Source: Chloroflexota bacterium
Lineage (GTDB): Bacteria > Chloroflexota > UBA5177 > JANWHV01
Length of the DNA: 5,604 bases
Direction of reading: 5' to 3'
NCBI GenBank assembly: GCA_025450255.1
Contig: JANWHV010000055.1
Coordinates: 1 to 5,604, forward strand
Every line of letters begins with the position of its first letter. The first letter of the stretch is position 1. Made by a program: the position numbers and the translations under genes. Of this stretch, positions 1 to 5,420 are shown piece by piece. The notes below the pieces were generated by a model, which made no database searches, was not told where the DNA came from, and was given only the letters and a program-made list of their open reading frames with translations.

Positions 1-293
1 GCCCCAGGCAAACTCGGCCAATCGGCCACGAAAGCATCGAAGTCCTCGACCGTGGCGATCGTTTCCGTCACCCGATCGACGATATCGACCGCCCAACGGT
101 CCGGCACGCGCAAACTGCCATAGAGTGAAAAGGGCATGAAGGGCAATACGTACTGGGACCGATCGGTTTCGCCAGCAGGCGATTCTTCCAGCTTCCCATC
201 GGTTAGGCGAGGGATGGCTATATGCGGCGGTCGCGCCACGCGATATGATGCGCTGGGCTCTAGAGGCTTTAGCCACCAGACGGCGCCAGCCAC
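1..293 (-). CDS. Hypothetical protein, N-terminal part only (runs off the left edge)
   Basis: An open minus-strand frame runs from an in-frame stop near 345 to the left edge with no stop. It gives at least 97 residues of protein-like sequence, including PPHIAIPRLTDGKLEESP, then a stretch reading MPFSLYGSLRVPDRWAV and an acidic helix-like part (DIVDRVTETIATVEDFDAF). I recognise no family or catalytic motif. The start is uncertain: GTG at 293 (weak AGAGG just upstream), GTG at 239, or ATG at 137. The protein-like sequence upstream of the ATG argues for one of the GTG codons. It is divergent from the DuOB gene, whose GTG lies at 328, so the two may share a control region. The opposite-strand open frame from 136 is best explained as antisense to this gene. 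Function unknown; the missing C-terminus could hold the informative domain. Confidence 0.6.
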   Translation of the reverse strand, partial: MAGAVWWLKPLEPSASYRVARPPHIAIPRLTDGKLEESPAGETDRSQYVLPFMPFSLYGSLRVPDRWAVDIVDRVTETIATVEDFDAFVADWPSLPG

Positions 294-307
294 GGCCTCT
301 AGAGCCC
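255..307. promoter_or_regulatory. 13-bp perfect inverted repeat in the divergent region (operator or leader hairpin)
   Basis: GGGCTCTAGAGGC at 255-267 is matched exactly by its reverse complement GCCTCTAGAGCCC at 295-307. Centres are 40 bp apart and each arm is itself built round the 8-bp palindrome CTCTAGAG. The pair brackets the leftward GTG at 293 and ends 20 bp before the rightward GTG at 328. A -10-like TATGAT lies at 244-249 on the plus strand, without a clear -35. Either two dimer sites for a regulator or a stem-loop in the DuOB leader would fit; both readings are inference. Confidence 0.4.
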
Positions 308-327
308 GTGACGGAGATCGGCAATCC

Positions 328-1107
328 GTGAAGACGACGATCGTCATTACCGACCTCACGCGCATGCAGGGAGGACGCGTGTGTATCGCGGGGTATGATG
401 TGAGCTGTACCTGTGTGCGCCCAATCTTGCGGCCGCCGGGCATCCATGAATTCACGCTTTTCGCCGCCGGTCGACCGATTGTATTCCCGGGCGCCGAGGT
501 CGAATTTGATTTCGGGCAAGCGGCGCCGCATCCCCCGCACGTCGAGGATGTGTACTATAATTCCGGCTCGGTCAAATACAAAGGCCGGCTGGGCGAGGAG
601 CGCTGGCGCCAACTTCTATCGACCACCATATCGGACAACGTGGGCGCGATCTTCGAGCAGCGGATCTTTACCGATCACGGCGCGTACGTGCAGGACGGCC
701 AGGGCACGCGATCGCTGGGAACGGTACGGCCGGTGAGAGTGACGAGCGCCGTATACCGGGCCAGGACGAGTGATAGGTGGGAATATCGCCTCGGATTCGT
801 CGATGAGGCGGGAAGTCGTTTTGAGCTATCCGTCGCCGATCTTGCCTGGCGCTATTTCTTGGATCGCCGGCGCGCGAAAGGCCATGCACCGGCAGATATC
901 GCGGTGGAAATGAGCGAATTGTTGCGGCTGCGCGCGGTGTTCCTGCGGATCGGCCTGGCCCGTGGGTGGGCGGAACATCCTGGGGAATGTTATCTGCAGA
1001 TCACCGGCGTTCACACGTTCCCCGATTACCTACTCGGCTTAACGTTTGCCGAGTATGCTCCGGCTATGCCTGAAGCCGCGCAGGCAGCGACAACGCGTGA
1101 ACGATAG
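328..1107 (+). CDS. Dual-OB (DuOB)-type domain protein, probable nucleic-acid binder
   Basis: The predicted protein has 259 residues. I chose GTG 328 because family-like sequence starts there (VKTTIVITDLTRMQGGRVC) and GGAG lies at 313-316; the frame is open back to 136, but that part looks antisense to the leftward gene. Two beta-rich halves are visible. The first, residues 1-65, carries the GGR...VRPI and VEFDFG...HVED pattern that I associate with dual-OB-containing proteins. The second, about 118-225, begins SLGTVRPVRV and closes with CYLQITGVHTFPDYLLGLTF. OB folds usually bind single-stranded nucleic acid or nucleotides. No catalytic motif, signal peptide or membrane segment is visible. 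The family is, as far as I know, poorly characterised and often found beside helicase-like or defence-like genes. It converges on the sigma-4/RQC-like gene. The family call is by pattern only, and I am moderately sure. Confidence 0.6.
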   Translation: MKTTIVITDLTRMQGGRVCIAGYDVSCTCVRPILRPPGIHEFTLFAAGRPIVFPGAEVEFDFGQAAPHPPHVEDVYYNSGSVKYKGRLGEERWRQLLSTTISDNVGAIFEQRIFTDHGAYVQDGQGTRSLGTVRPVRVTSAVYRARTSDRWEYRLGFVDEAGSRFELSVADLAWRYFLDRRRAKGHAPADIAVEMSELLRLRAVFLRIGLARGWAEHPGECYLQITGVHTFPDYLLGLTFAEYAPAMPEAAQAATTRER

Positions 1108-1112
1108 GCCCT

Positions 1113-1187
1113 CGAAAGCCCGGCCGGGGCTTGGTTCGCCGGCGCCGCGTGGACGCCGGATCATGCCGCCGCTCGCCGAGCGACGGC
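1113..1187. terminator. Two GC-rich hairpins in the convergent gap, possible bidirectional terminator
   Basis: The 116 bp between the two facing stop codons hold two strong stem-loops. The first has stem AAGCCC (1116-1121) and GGGCTT (1127-1132) with a 5-base loop, and outer CGAA/TTCG pairing at 1113-1116 and 1135-1138. It starts 5-8 bases after the DuOB stop. The second (1165-1187) pairs GCCG/CGGC and CGCTC/GAGCG round a 3-base loop with one C-A mismatch. Neither is followed by a real T-tract, so classical intrinsic termination is not proven, but the position between convergent genes fits. Confidence 0.35.
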
Positions 1188-1223
1188 TCCGACAGTCTGG
1201 TGACCCACGTGCCGCGCCAACGC

Positions 1224-2642
1224 TCAGCGGGACGGTAGAAGCCGGCGCCATAGGCGATCCGTCGCTTTGTCGCTCAGGCGCCCCTTCTCGTCGGCCAGCC
1301 GTTTCAGCCACAGGTCGCGCACGCCAAGAGTATCGTCGCACGCAATCAGCGCCGCGAACGCCGCACTCAGCCGCACCAGATCCATGCCGGCGGGAATGCG
1401 TCCCACATGATCCATGCCGGCGCTAACGCAGGACAGGATTGCCCCGGAGAGCCGTGTTTTTCTTTCCAGGTCATCCTCCTGCTCCGCCAGGGGCGCTAGC
1501 CAGCAGCACATGGCGCCAATCTCGCCCGGAAGCGCGTCGGATCTGGCGCGCTCGTCTTCAAGGCACAGCCACGACGCGGCGGCGCGACCGCGATGCACGC
1601 GCAGCCAACGGTCCAGTCTGGCGTGCGTGTCGGCAGTCGGGTTGCCCGTCCGCAGATCGAGGAATGCCTGAACATCGACAACCGAGGGCAAATCCTCGCC
1701 ACACTCTGCGAGCCGCTGGAGCAATGCCGGACCTTCGCTCCCGCTCCCGGAGTCTTGCTCCGAAAAAGGAGCACATTCGCCATCGTCGGCCTCAAGGCGT
1801 GCATCTGGCAATGGTTGGTCGGGAACTTGAGGCTCGGATAGCGACGATGAAGCGATCTGCGCAGGATCGCGGCGCTTGCCGTTTACCGCTTCTTCAACCA
1901 GATGCTTTACTCGTTTGAAGCCAAACCCACGCAGCGCGCCATAATAGGGTGGCTCGTACCGTGCCACCAAGGCGTCAATCGTAGGGCCGCGGCTCCCATA
2001 TAAGATGTGCGCGAATATCCAATAAGGCTGCGAGCCGACGGCGGCGCGAACGGAATCGACCAGATCGTGCATCTCCCGTGGGGACGGCTCGGACGCGATC
2101 GCAACCGGCACACGCGAGTAAGCCGCCACGCTGGTGTTAGAGCGTTCGCCGCGAGCCGCGCCTATCAGAGCAGTGAGTTGCTTGTGATCGATGGCGGAGA
2201 ACGAGCCGGCAACGCGAGAACCGGGCTCCGGCACACCAATCAGCAGCGACCTGGCGATCGAATGTAAAGCCTCCGGCCAGTAGTCGCGGTTCTTGCCGAA
2301 GCGGCAGCGGTGGAGGGCGCTCGCCTCTACCTGTCGGACCCGTTCTTTCGATATACCCAGTTGTGTAGCCAGATCTTGCAGGGTCGCGCGCGGCTGCCCG
2401 TCGAGGCTGAATCGACGTACCAGGATGAACACCTTGCGATCGCCACCGTGGTACTGCGCGATCCGATCGGAGATTGCCGCCACGAAGGCTTGCAGGAGGC
2501 TGTCCAGGTATTGGTCGCGCAACTGCGCGAGTTGCGGCTCGGTGTACCCCTCGCGCGCGAGCAGCGCGCTCAATCGTGTCTCCGGTCCGTAGACCGCTTG
2601 CAGGAAGTCGGTAACGCCGGCAAGTTGCGTTTTCGCGCTCAT
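1224..2642 (-). CDS. Sigma-70 region-4-like HTH plus RQC-like DNA-binding protein, uncharacterised
   Basis: The protein has 472 residues. Residues 70-115 form a sigma-70 region-4-like helix-turn-helix: FSLDGQPRATLQDLATQLG, then ISKERVRQVEASAL, the recognition-helix pattern typical of sigma factors. Residues 190-255 (PYWIFAHILYGSRG...GFGFKRVKHLVEE) resemble the winged helix of RecQ C-terminal (RQC) domains, where an H-x-L-x-GS element is usual. An acidic, Ser/Pro-rich linker (about 262-305) leads to a helical C-terminal region with no family I recognise. There is no sigma region 2, so this is not a working sigma factor, and no helicase motif. Expected role is DNA binding, perhaps regulation or recognition of DNA structures. 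An in-frame TAG lies just upstream, so ATG 2642 is the first ATG start, but its purine-rich GAGGG (2644-2648) is only one base away, an unusually tight spacing. It faces the DuOB gene. Confidence 0.65.
   Translation of the reverse strand: MSAKTQLAGVTDFLQAVYGPETRLSALLAREGYTEPQLAQLRDQYLDSLLQAFVAAISDRIAQYHGGDRKVFILVRRFSLDGQPRATLQDLATQLGISKERVRQVEASALHRCRFGKNRDYWPEALHSIARSLLIGVPEPGSRVAGSFSAIDHKQLTALIGAARGERSNTSVAAYSRVPVAIASEPSPREMHDLVDSVRAAVGSQPYWIFAHILYGSRGPTIDALVARYEPPYYGALRGFGFKRVKHLVEEAVNGKRRDPAQIASSSLSEPQVPDQPLPDARLEADDGECAPFSEQDSGSGSEGPALLQRLAECGEDLPSVVDVQAFLDLRTGNPTADTHARLDRWLRVHRGRAAASWLCLEDERARSDALPGEIGAMCCWLAPLAEQEDDLERKTRLSGAILSCVSAGMDHVGRIPAGMDLVRLSAAFAALIACDDTLGVRDLWLKRLADEKGRLSDKATDRLWRRLLPSR
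1379..1422 (-). repeat. 14-bp direct repeat, 30-bp period, inside the sigma-4/RQC-like gene
   Basis: GATCCATGCCGGCG occurs at 1379-1392 and again at 1409-1422. The 30-bp period is exactly ten codons, so the protein shows AGMD twice (residues 408-411 and 418-421) without frame disruption. It looks like a recent short in-frame duplication or a small helical repeat. Confidence 0.8.
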
Positions 2643-3077
2643 ACCCTCAATCTATTCACCCGGCGCGTTATCGACCGCCGCCGGCCTACTCTGGCTACCA
2701 CCCCGCCGGCGGCGTGCCCTTTCCATGCAAGCCCGACGCTTCGCTGTCGCAAACGCCTGGACGTCGACACGCCGTATCGCGCCGCCGTGGGGAATGTAGA
2801 CTTTGTCTACTACTGTACAACGGCCATTCACGCGCGGAAATGACGCATTTGTGTCGTCGCTACAATCGATGGGGATGATTGTGCCAGGTCGCCGTCCACA
2901 CCAGGAGATCGGACCCGCAAATCGCGGCGCCTCAACCGGTCATTCAGGCCATCGACATCGCATGGACGAAAGCATACCGAGCGGCGCCAAATAGCGCTTC
3001 TTACCTGAGCCGGGCTACACGCGTCGATATCGCGCCTGACGGACGTAGCGCGGCTGGGTGGGTGGATATAGCGCGGG
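2643..3077. other. 435-bp stretch with no supported gene
   Basis: No open frame here has both a convincing start and protein-like sequence. The most tempting is a minus-strand frame from about 2938 to a TAG ten bases before ATG 2642, in frame with the 472-residue protein. It reads TIIPIDCSDDTNASFPRVNG and VVDKVYIPHGGAIRRVDVQ, but offers only a GTG start with no ribosome site and ends in an arginine-rich run. It may be a relic. The stretch does hold a promoter-like pair and palindrome at 2793-2820. Confidence 0.5.
2793..2820 (-). promoter_or_regulatory. Promoter-like pair overlapped by a 15-bp palindrome
   Basis: On the minus strand TTGTAC (2820-2815) is followed after 16 bases by TACATT (2798-2793), a reasonable -35/-10 pair. 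The spacer and -10 are overlapped by GTAGACTTTGTCTAC (2796-2810), six-base arms with a 3-base centre, the usual place for a repressor site. It points toward ATG 2642 and would leave a leader of about 145 bases. Both are read by eye and unproven. Confidence 0.4.
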
Positions 3078-4304
3078 TCAGGTCGACGGACCTGTGACGG
3101 CTGTTTGCGCGTGCGCCTCTTCAATAGCCTGGCCATTCCGTGAGCCGGTGGACGATATGCCGGAGGGGCCGGTAGGGAAGAGCGATAGATAGGCAGTGTA
3201 GCGAAACCGCCGGTTCCTGCGCGTCGTTGTCGCTTCATCCAGGATACCGACGGACTGAAGTTGCTGAATGGCGTAGATCGCGGTATTGAACGATATGCCA
3301 AGCTCGGTGGAAACATAAGAAGCATTGACAATGGGATGTAGAAACAGCAGATCAAGCAGTTCGCCGGCCCTGGCTCTAAAGCGATTTGCGCGCAGCAATT
3401 TGTGATGATCCTCGCGCATTGCGTTGATTGCCTGGATGCTGGACACGGCTTCTTGCGCGGTTTCGCGCACGCCGAGCAGAAAGAATCGCAGCCAGCCCTC
3501 CCAATCGCCATCGGTGCGGACAGCCATCAGTCGCGCGTAGTATTCGGCTTGGTGGTCCTTGAGAAAGTGGCTCAAGTACAGCAACAGTCTGGTCAATACG
3601 TTTCGGTAAACAAGCGTGAAGACAATGAGCAGGCGGCCAACGCGCCCGTTCCCGTCAAGGAACGGATGAATGGTTTCTAACTGGGCATGGGCAATCCCAC
3701 AATGGACCAATACCGGCAAATGTCGCTCAGTGTTGAGAAACCGCTCGAGGTCGGCGAACGCGGCAAGCATCTCATGCACGGGTGGCGGGACAAATGTAGC
3801 GCGAGACAGCGGCGCGCCGCCTGGCCCTATCCAATTTTGCGTGATTCGGAACTCACCAGGGGAGCGTTCGGCCCCACGCCCCTCGCCCAGGAGTATTTCG
3901 TGAATCTCACGGATAAGGCGGCCGCTCGGCGGTAGGGAATCCAGCCGCTGCAGTCCATGATTCATCGCCGCGACGTAGTTCACGACCTCCTGGATGTCTC
4001 CCAATCGGTCGCGATCCTCAGGATCGAGCTCGGAATCGAGCAAATCCTCCAATGTGCTCTGCGTGCCCTCGATCTGCGAGCTAAGCACTGCCTCGCGTCT
4101 TACGTACATCGCGACAAACAGATCGGGGTTGAGCAGCGTCGAGGCCGCGCCGTCGAGGCGGCCCACGGCAGCCGTCGCTTCGGAGAGCAATGGTTCCAGG
4201 GTGTCGGTCACGATTGGCGGTTCTGGCGGCAGGGGTGCAGGGATGAACGCGCTATAGTCACCGACCTGCTTCACGTATCGGCCAGCCCGTACGTTGTTGA
4301 CCAT
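3078..4304 (-). CDS. Class II Fic family protein with C-terminal winged helix (probable AMP transferase)
   Basis: The protein has 408 residues. Fic enzymes typically move AMP from ATP to a hydroxyl on a target protein. The catalytic loop HPFLDGNGRVGR (residues 213-224) matches the consensus HxFx(D/E)GNGRxxR in full, with catalytic H213, metal-binding D217 and phosphate-binding N219 and R224. An N-terminal inhibitory helix is present as SSQIEG (75-80); its Glu79 would block ATP, which makes this a class II, self-inhibited Fic protein. A target-docking flap lies near 166-175 (LSRATFVPPP). Residues about 315-372 form a winged helix (VSTELGISFNTAIYAIQQL) that fits DNA binding. The last 33 residues are low-complexity and look like an extension beyond the usual end. 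Start ATG 4304 has AAGG at 4312-4315, seven bases away. Repeats just upstream suggest autoregulation. Target protein unknown. Confidence 0.93.
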   Translation of the reverse strand: MVNNVRAGRYVKQVGDYSAFIPAPLPPEPPIVTDTLEPLLSEATAAVGRLDGAASTLLNPDLFVAMYVRREAVLSSQIEGTQSTLEDLLDSELDPEDRDRLGDIQEVVNYVAAMNHGLQRLDSLPPSGRLIREIHEILLGEGRGAERSPGEFRITQNWIGPGGAPLSRATFVPPPVHEMLAAFADLERFLNTERHLPVLVHCGIAHAQLETIHPFLDGNGRVGRLLIVFTLVYRNVLTRLLLYLSHFLKDHQAEYYARLMAVRTDGDWEGWLRFFLLGVRETAQEAVSSIQAINAMREDHHKLLRANRFRARAGELLDLLFLHPIVNASYVSTELGISFNTAIYAIQQLQSVGILDEATTTRRNRRFRYTAYLSLFPTGPSGISSTGSRNGQAIEEAHAQTAVTGPST

Positions 4305-4315
4305 GCGCCAACCTT

Positions 4316-4392
4316 CTTATTGTCGAAAACTGAAATAAGGCCGCCCCAGTAGCATGCGCTATTTCAATAATCAGCACAATACTGAAATAAGG
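4316..4392. promoter_or_regulatory. Repeated TGAAATA sites upstream of fic, likely operator region
   Basis: ACTGAAATAAGG occurs exactly twice, at 4329-4340 and 4381-4392, and its core TGAAATA occurs a third time inverted at 4360-4366. CTTATT (4316-4321) and AATAAG (4334-4339) add a smaller inverted pair. These AT-rich sites sit 12-88 bases upstream of the fic start in otherwise GC-rich DNA. The winged helix of the Fic protein is the obvious candidate reader. I cannot choose one convincing -35/-10 pair here. Confidence 0.5.
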
Positions 4393-4464
4393 AAATTTCG
4401 TCACGTCCATGAAGTACACCCGCGAGTCGTGCTTGGCGGCGCGTGGATAGCCGTTCGCATTCGG

Positions 4465-4884
4465 TCACGAGACAGTCTCCGTGTTGTCTCGCAACCATCG
4501 CGCGGGTCGTGCCATTGCGTCCTCCAGCCGCACATCGCCACGACTGACAACGGCAAGTATCTGGTCCGCGTAGGCTAGGGGATCGGCGGCGATCCTCAGG
4601 CCATTCATCAACAGGAACGTGGCACCCACTACGTCGGCCAGGCGCTTATTGCCGCCCTCGAAGGCGTGGGCGAGCGCTATACCCACTAGTAGCGATGCCG
4701 CCTGGGTCCAGATGTCGGCGCCGTCGTAATAGGCGGCGTTTCGCGGCCGCAGCACCGCGCTTTCCAGGGCGCCGCGGTCACGCAGGATCGACTGCCGGCC
4801 GAGGTCGGCCATGATCTCCTCGTGCATGACCTCGACTTCGGCGGCATTGAGATACTCGCCAGCGCCGGAACGTTGGCCGGGCAC
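4465..4884 (-). CDS. doc: Doc-family (death-on-curing) toxin
   Basis: The protein has 139 residues, the size of the Doc family, whose P1 founder phosphorylates EF-Tu and stops translation. It shows LRDRGALESAVLRPRNAAYY (about 34-53), a family-typical stretch, and the active-site loop HAFEGGNKRLA (73-83) followed by a hydrophobic helix ending in LLMNG. His73, Phe75, Asn79, Lys80 and Arg81 are kept; the acidic residue usual two places before Asn is Gly77, while Glu76 sits one place earlier. The start is GTG 4884, sharing one base with the antitoxin stop (TAGTG); AAGGA at 4891-4895 inside the antitoxin gene is the ribosome site. This is a coupled antitoxin-toxin operon. A 7-bp inverted repeat (4468-4474 and 4485-4491) covers its last codons. 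Family assignment is firm; the target is inferred. Confidence 0.9.
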   Translation of the reverse strand: MPGQRSGAGEYLNAAEVEVMHEEIMADLGRQSILRDRGALESAVLRPRNAAYYDGADIWTQAASLLVGIALAHAFEGGNKRLADVVGATFLLMNGLRIAADPLAYADQILAVVSRGDVRLEDAMARPARWLRDNTETVS

Positions 4885-5096
4885 TACTTGTCCTTCAAAT
4901 ACTCGATGCCCGCCGCTTGCTCGTGACGTGCCTGCTCGAACGCCGCGCGTACATGCGGCCGCAATTCTATCTGCCGGCGCACCTTGTTCACCTGAATTAC
5001 CACCTGGTCGCCCTCGCGCAGTCCCAGGCGCTCGGCCTCGTCCTTGGGGATGGTGACGGCCAGGCTATTCCCCGCCTTGCGTACTCGCGAAAACAC
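4884..5096 (-). CDS. AbrB/MazE-type antitoxin of the Doc toxin
   Basis: The protein has 70 residues. Residues 1-47 form a SpoVT/AbrB-type swapped-hairpin DNA-binding domain (VRKAGNSLAVTIPKDEAERL, then GLREGDQVVIQ). The charged helix from about 48 to 70 (RAAFEQARHEQAAGIEYLKD) is the expected toxin-neutralising tail that would lie across the Doc active site. Such antitoxins also repress their own operon, more strongly in complex with toxin. The start is GTG 5096 with AAGGA at 5104-5108, seven bases away, which fits better than any downstream codon because the AbrB fold begins here. It lies directly before the toxin gene and overlaps it by one base. Doc is more often paired with Phd, but AbrB-type partners are also seen in this family. 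Confidence 0.88.
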   Translation of the reverse strand: MFSRVRKAGNSLAVTIPKDEAERLGLREGDQVVIQVNKVRRQIELRPHVRAAFEQARHEQAAGIEYLKDK

Positions 5097-5156
5097 GCGT
5101 TGTTCCTTTCGGCTTGCCCGATCTGCTTTCCAACTATTCCAGCAGCGGCACGTAGC

Positions 5157-5182
5157 TATAATAGTACTATATCTACTATATC
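5157..5182 (-). promoter_or_regulatory. AT-rich promoter/operator island of the antitoxin-toxin operon
   Basis: TACTATATC is repeated in perfect tandem at 5165-5173 and 5174-5182, overlapping the 10-bp palindrome ATAGTACTAT (5161-5170). The island is nearly pure A/T in a GC-rich window and lies 60-85 bases upstream of the antitoxin GTG. Several -10-like hexamers (TATAGT, TATTAT on the minus strand) fall inside it; no clear -35 is seen. The repeat layout fits binding by AbrB-fold dimers. Confidence 0.55.
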
Positions 5183-5191
5183 ATGTGTGCC

Positions 5192-5418
5192 TCATTCGGC
5201 CACACCGGCGAAGAGATTCACATCGTCGTATGCCCGATACCGCGTCACGACAATCGCCCCCACGGGCAGCGGTTGCACGCCACGGACGGCGCCGAAAGCA
5301 GCGTGGGAAACGCGGTGCCATTGGCCCGGCGCCGGGGCGCGAATCGAGAGTAGTAGCTGGCGCCCGCGCGCTGGAGCGCGGCGACGAGTGTCGACTTGCC
5401 GACGAAGGGGCGGCCAGG
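5192..5418 (-). pseudogene. Remnant of an HprK-related P-loop kinase gene
   Basis: On the minus strand, from 5418, the sequence reads PGRPFVGKSTLVAALQRAGA then SYYS, the Walker A loop and following helix of HprK-related serine kinases. Those proteins usually continue YYSDEYA; here the DE is lost. The frame then breaks. The later piece, 5293-5192, is shifted by one base and reads GAVRGVQPLPVGAIVVTRYR before an unrelated-looking tail and TGA; PLPVGxxVVTRYR is the C-terminal strand pattern of the same family. So the N-terminus, most of the middle and the end are missing, and about 75 of some 250-300 codons remain. It cannot make an active kinase. Its upstream end touches the tRNA-like gene. The family call rests on remembered pattern, not a search. 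Confidence 0.6.
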
Positions 5419-5420
5419 AG

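Noticed and set aside
136..327. Upstream extension of the DuOB gene to ATG 136 (64 extra residues)
   Set aside because: The extra residues look non-protein-like, have no ribosome site at the ATG, and lie antisense to a better leftward gene; the family-like N-terminus begins at GTG 328.
2310..2843. 177-codon plus-strand frame opposite the sigma-4/RQC gene start
   Set aside because: Mostly antisense to the HTH-coding part, which has clear domain sequence; no ribosome site or recognisable domain in the plus frame.
2651..2938. Minus-strand open frame just upstream of the sigma-4/RQC gene
   Set aside because: It contains some protein-like stretches, but the only in-frame early start is a GTG without a ribosome site, its end is arginine-rich, and a promoter-like palindrome lies inside it. 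Could be a relic; a protein search would decide.
2828..3511. 227-codon minus-strand frame overlapping the fic 3' half
   Set aside because: It overlaps the firm Fic coding frame on the same strand in another frame, and its sequence is rich in R, S and P as expected for a shadow frame.
4468..4491. Inverted repeat CGAGACA/TGTCTCG at the end of the toxin gene as a terminator
   Set aside because: Seven-bp stem with a 10-base loop, lies inside the coding sequence and has no T-tract after it; kept only as a remark.
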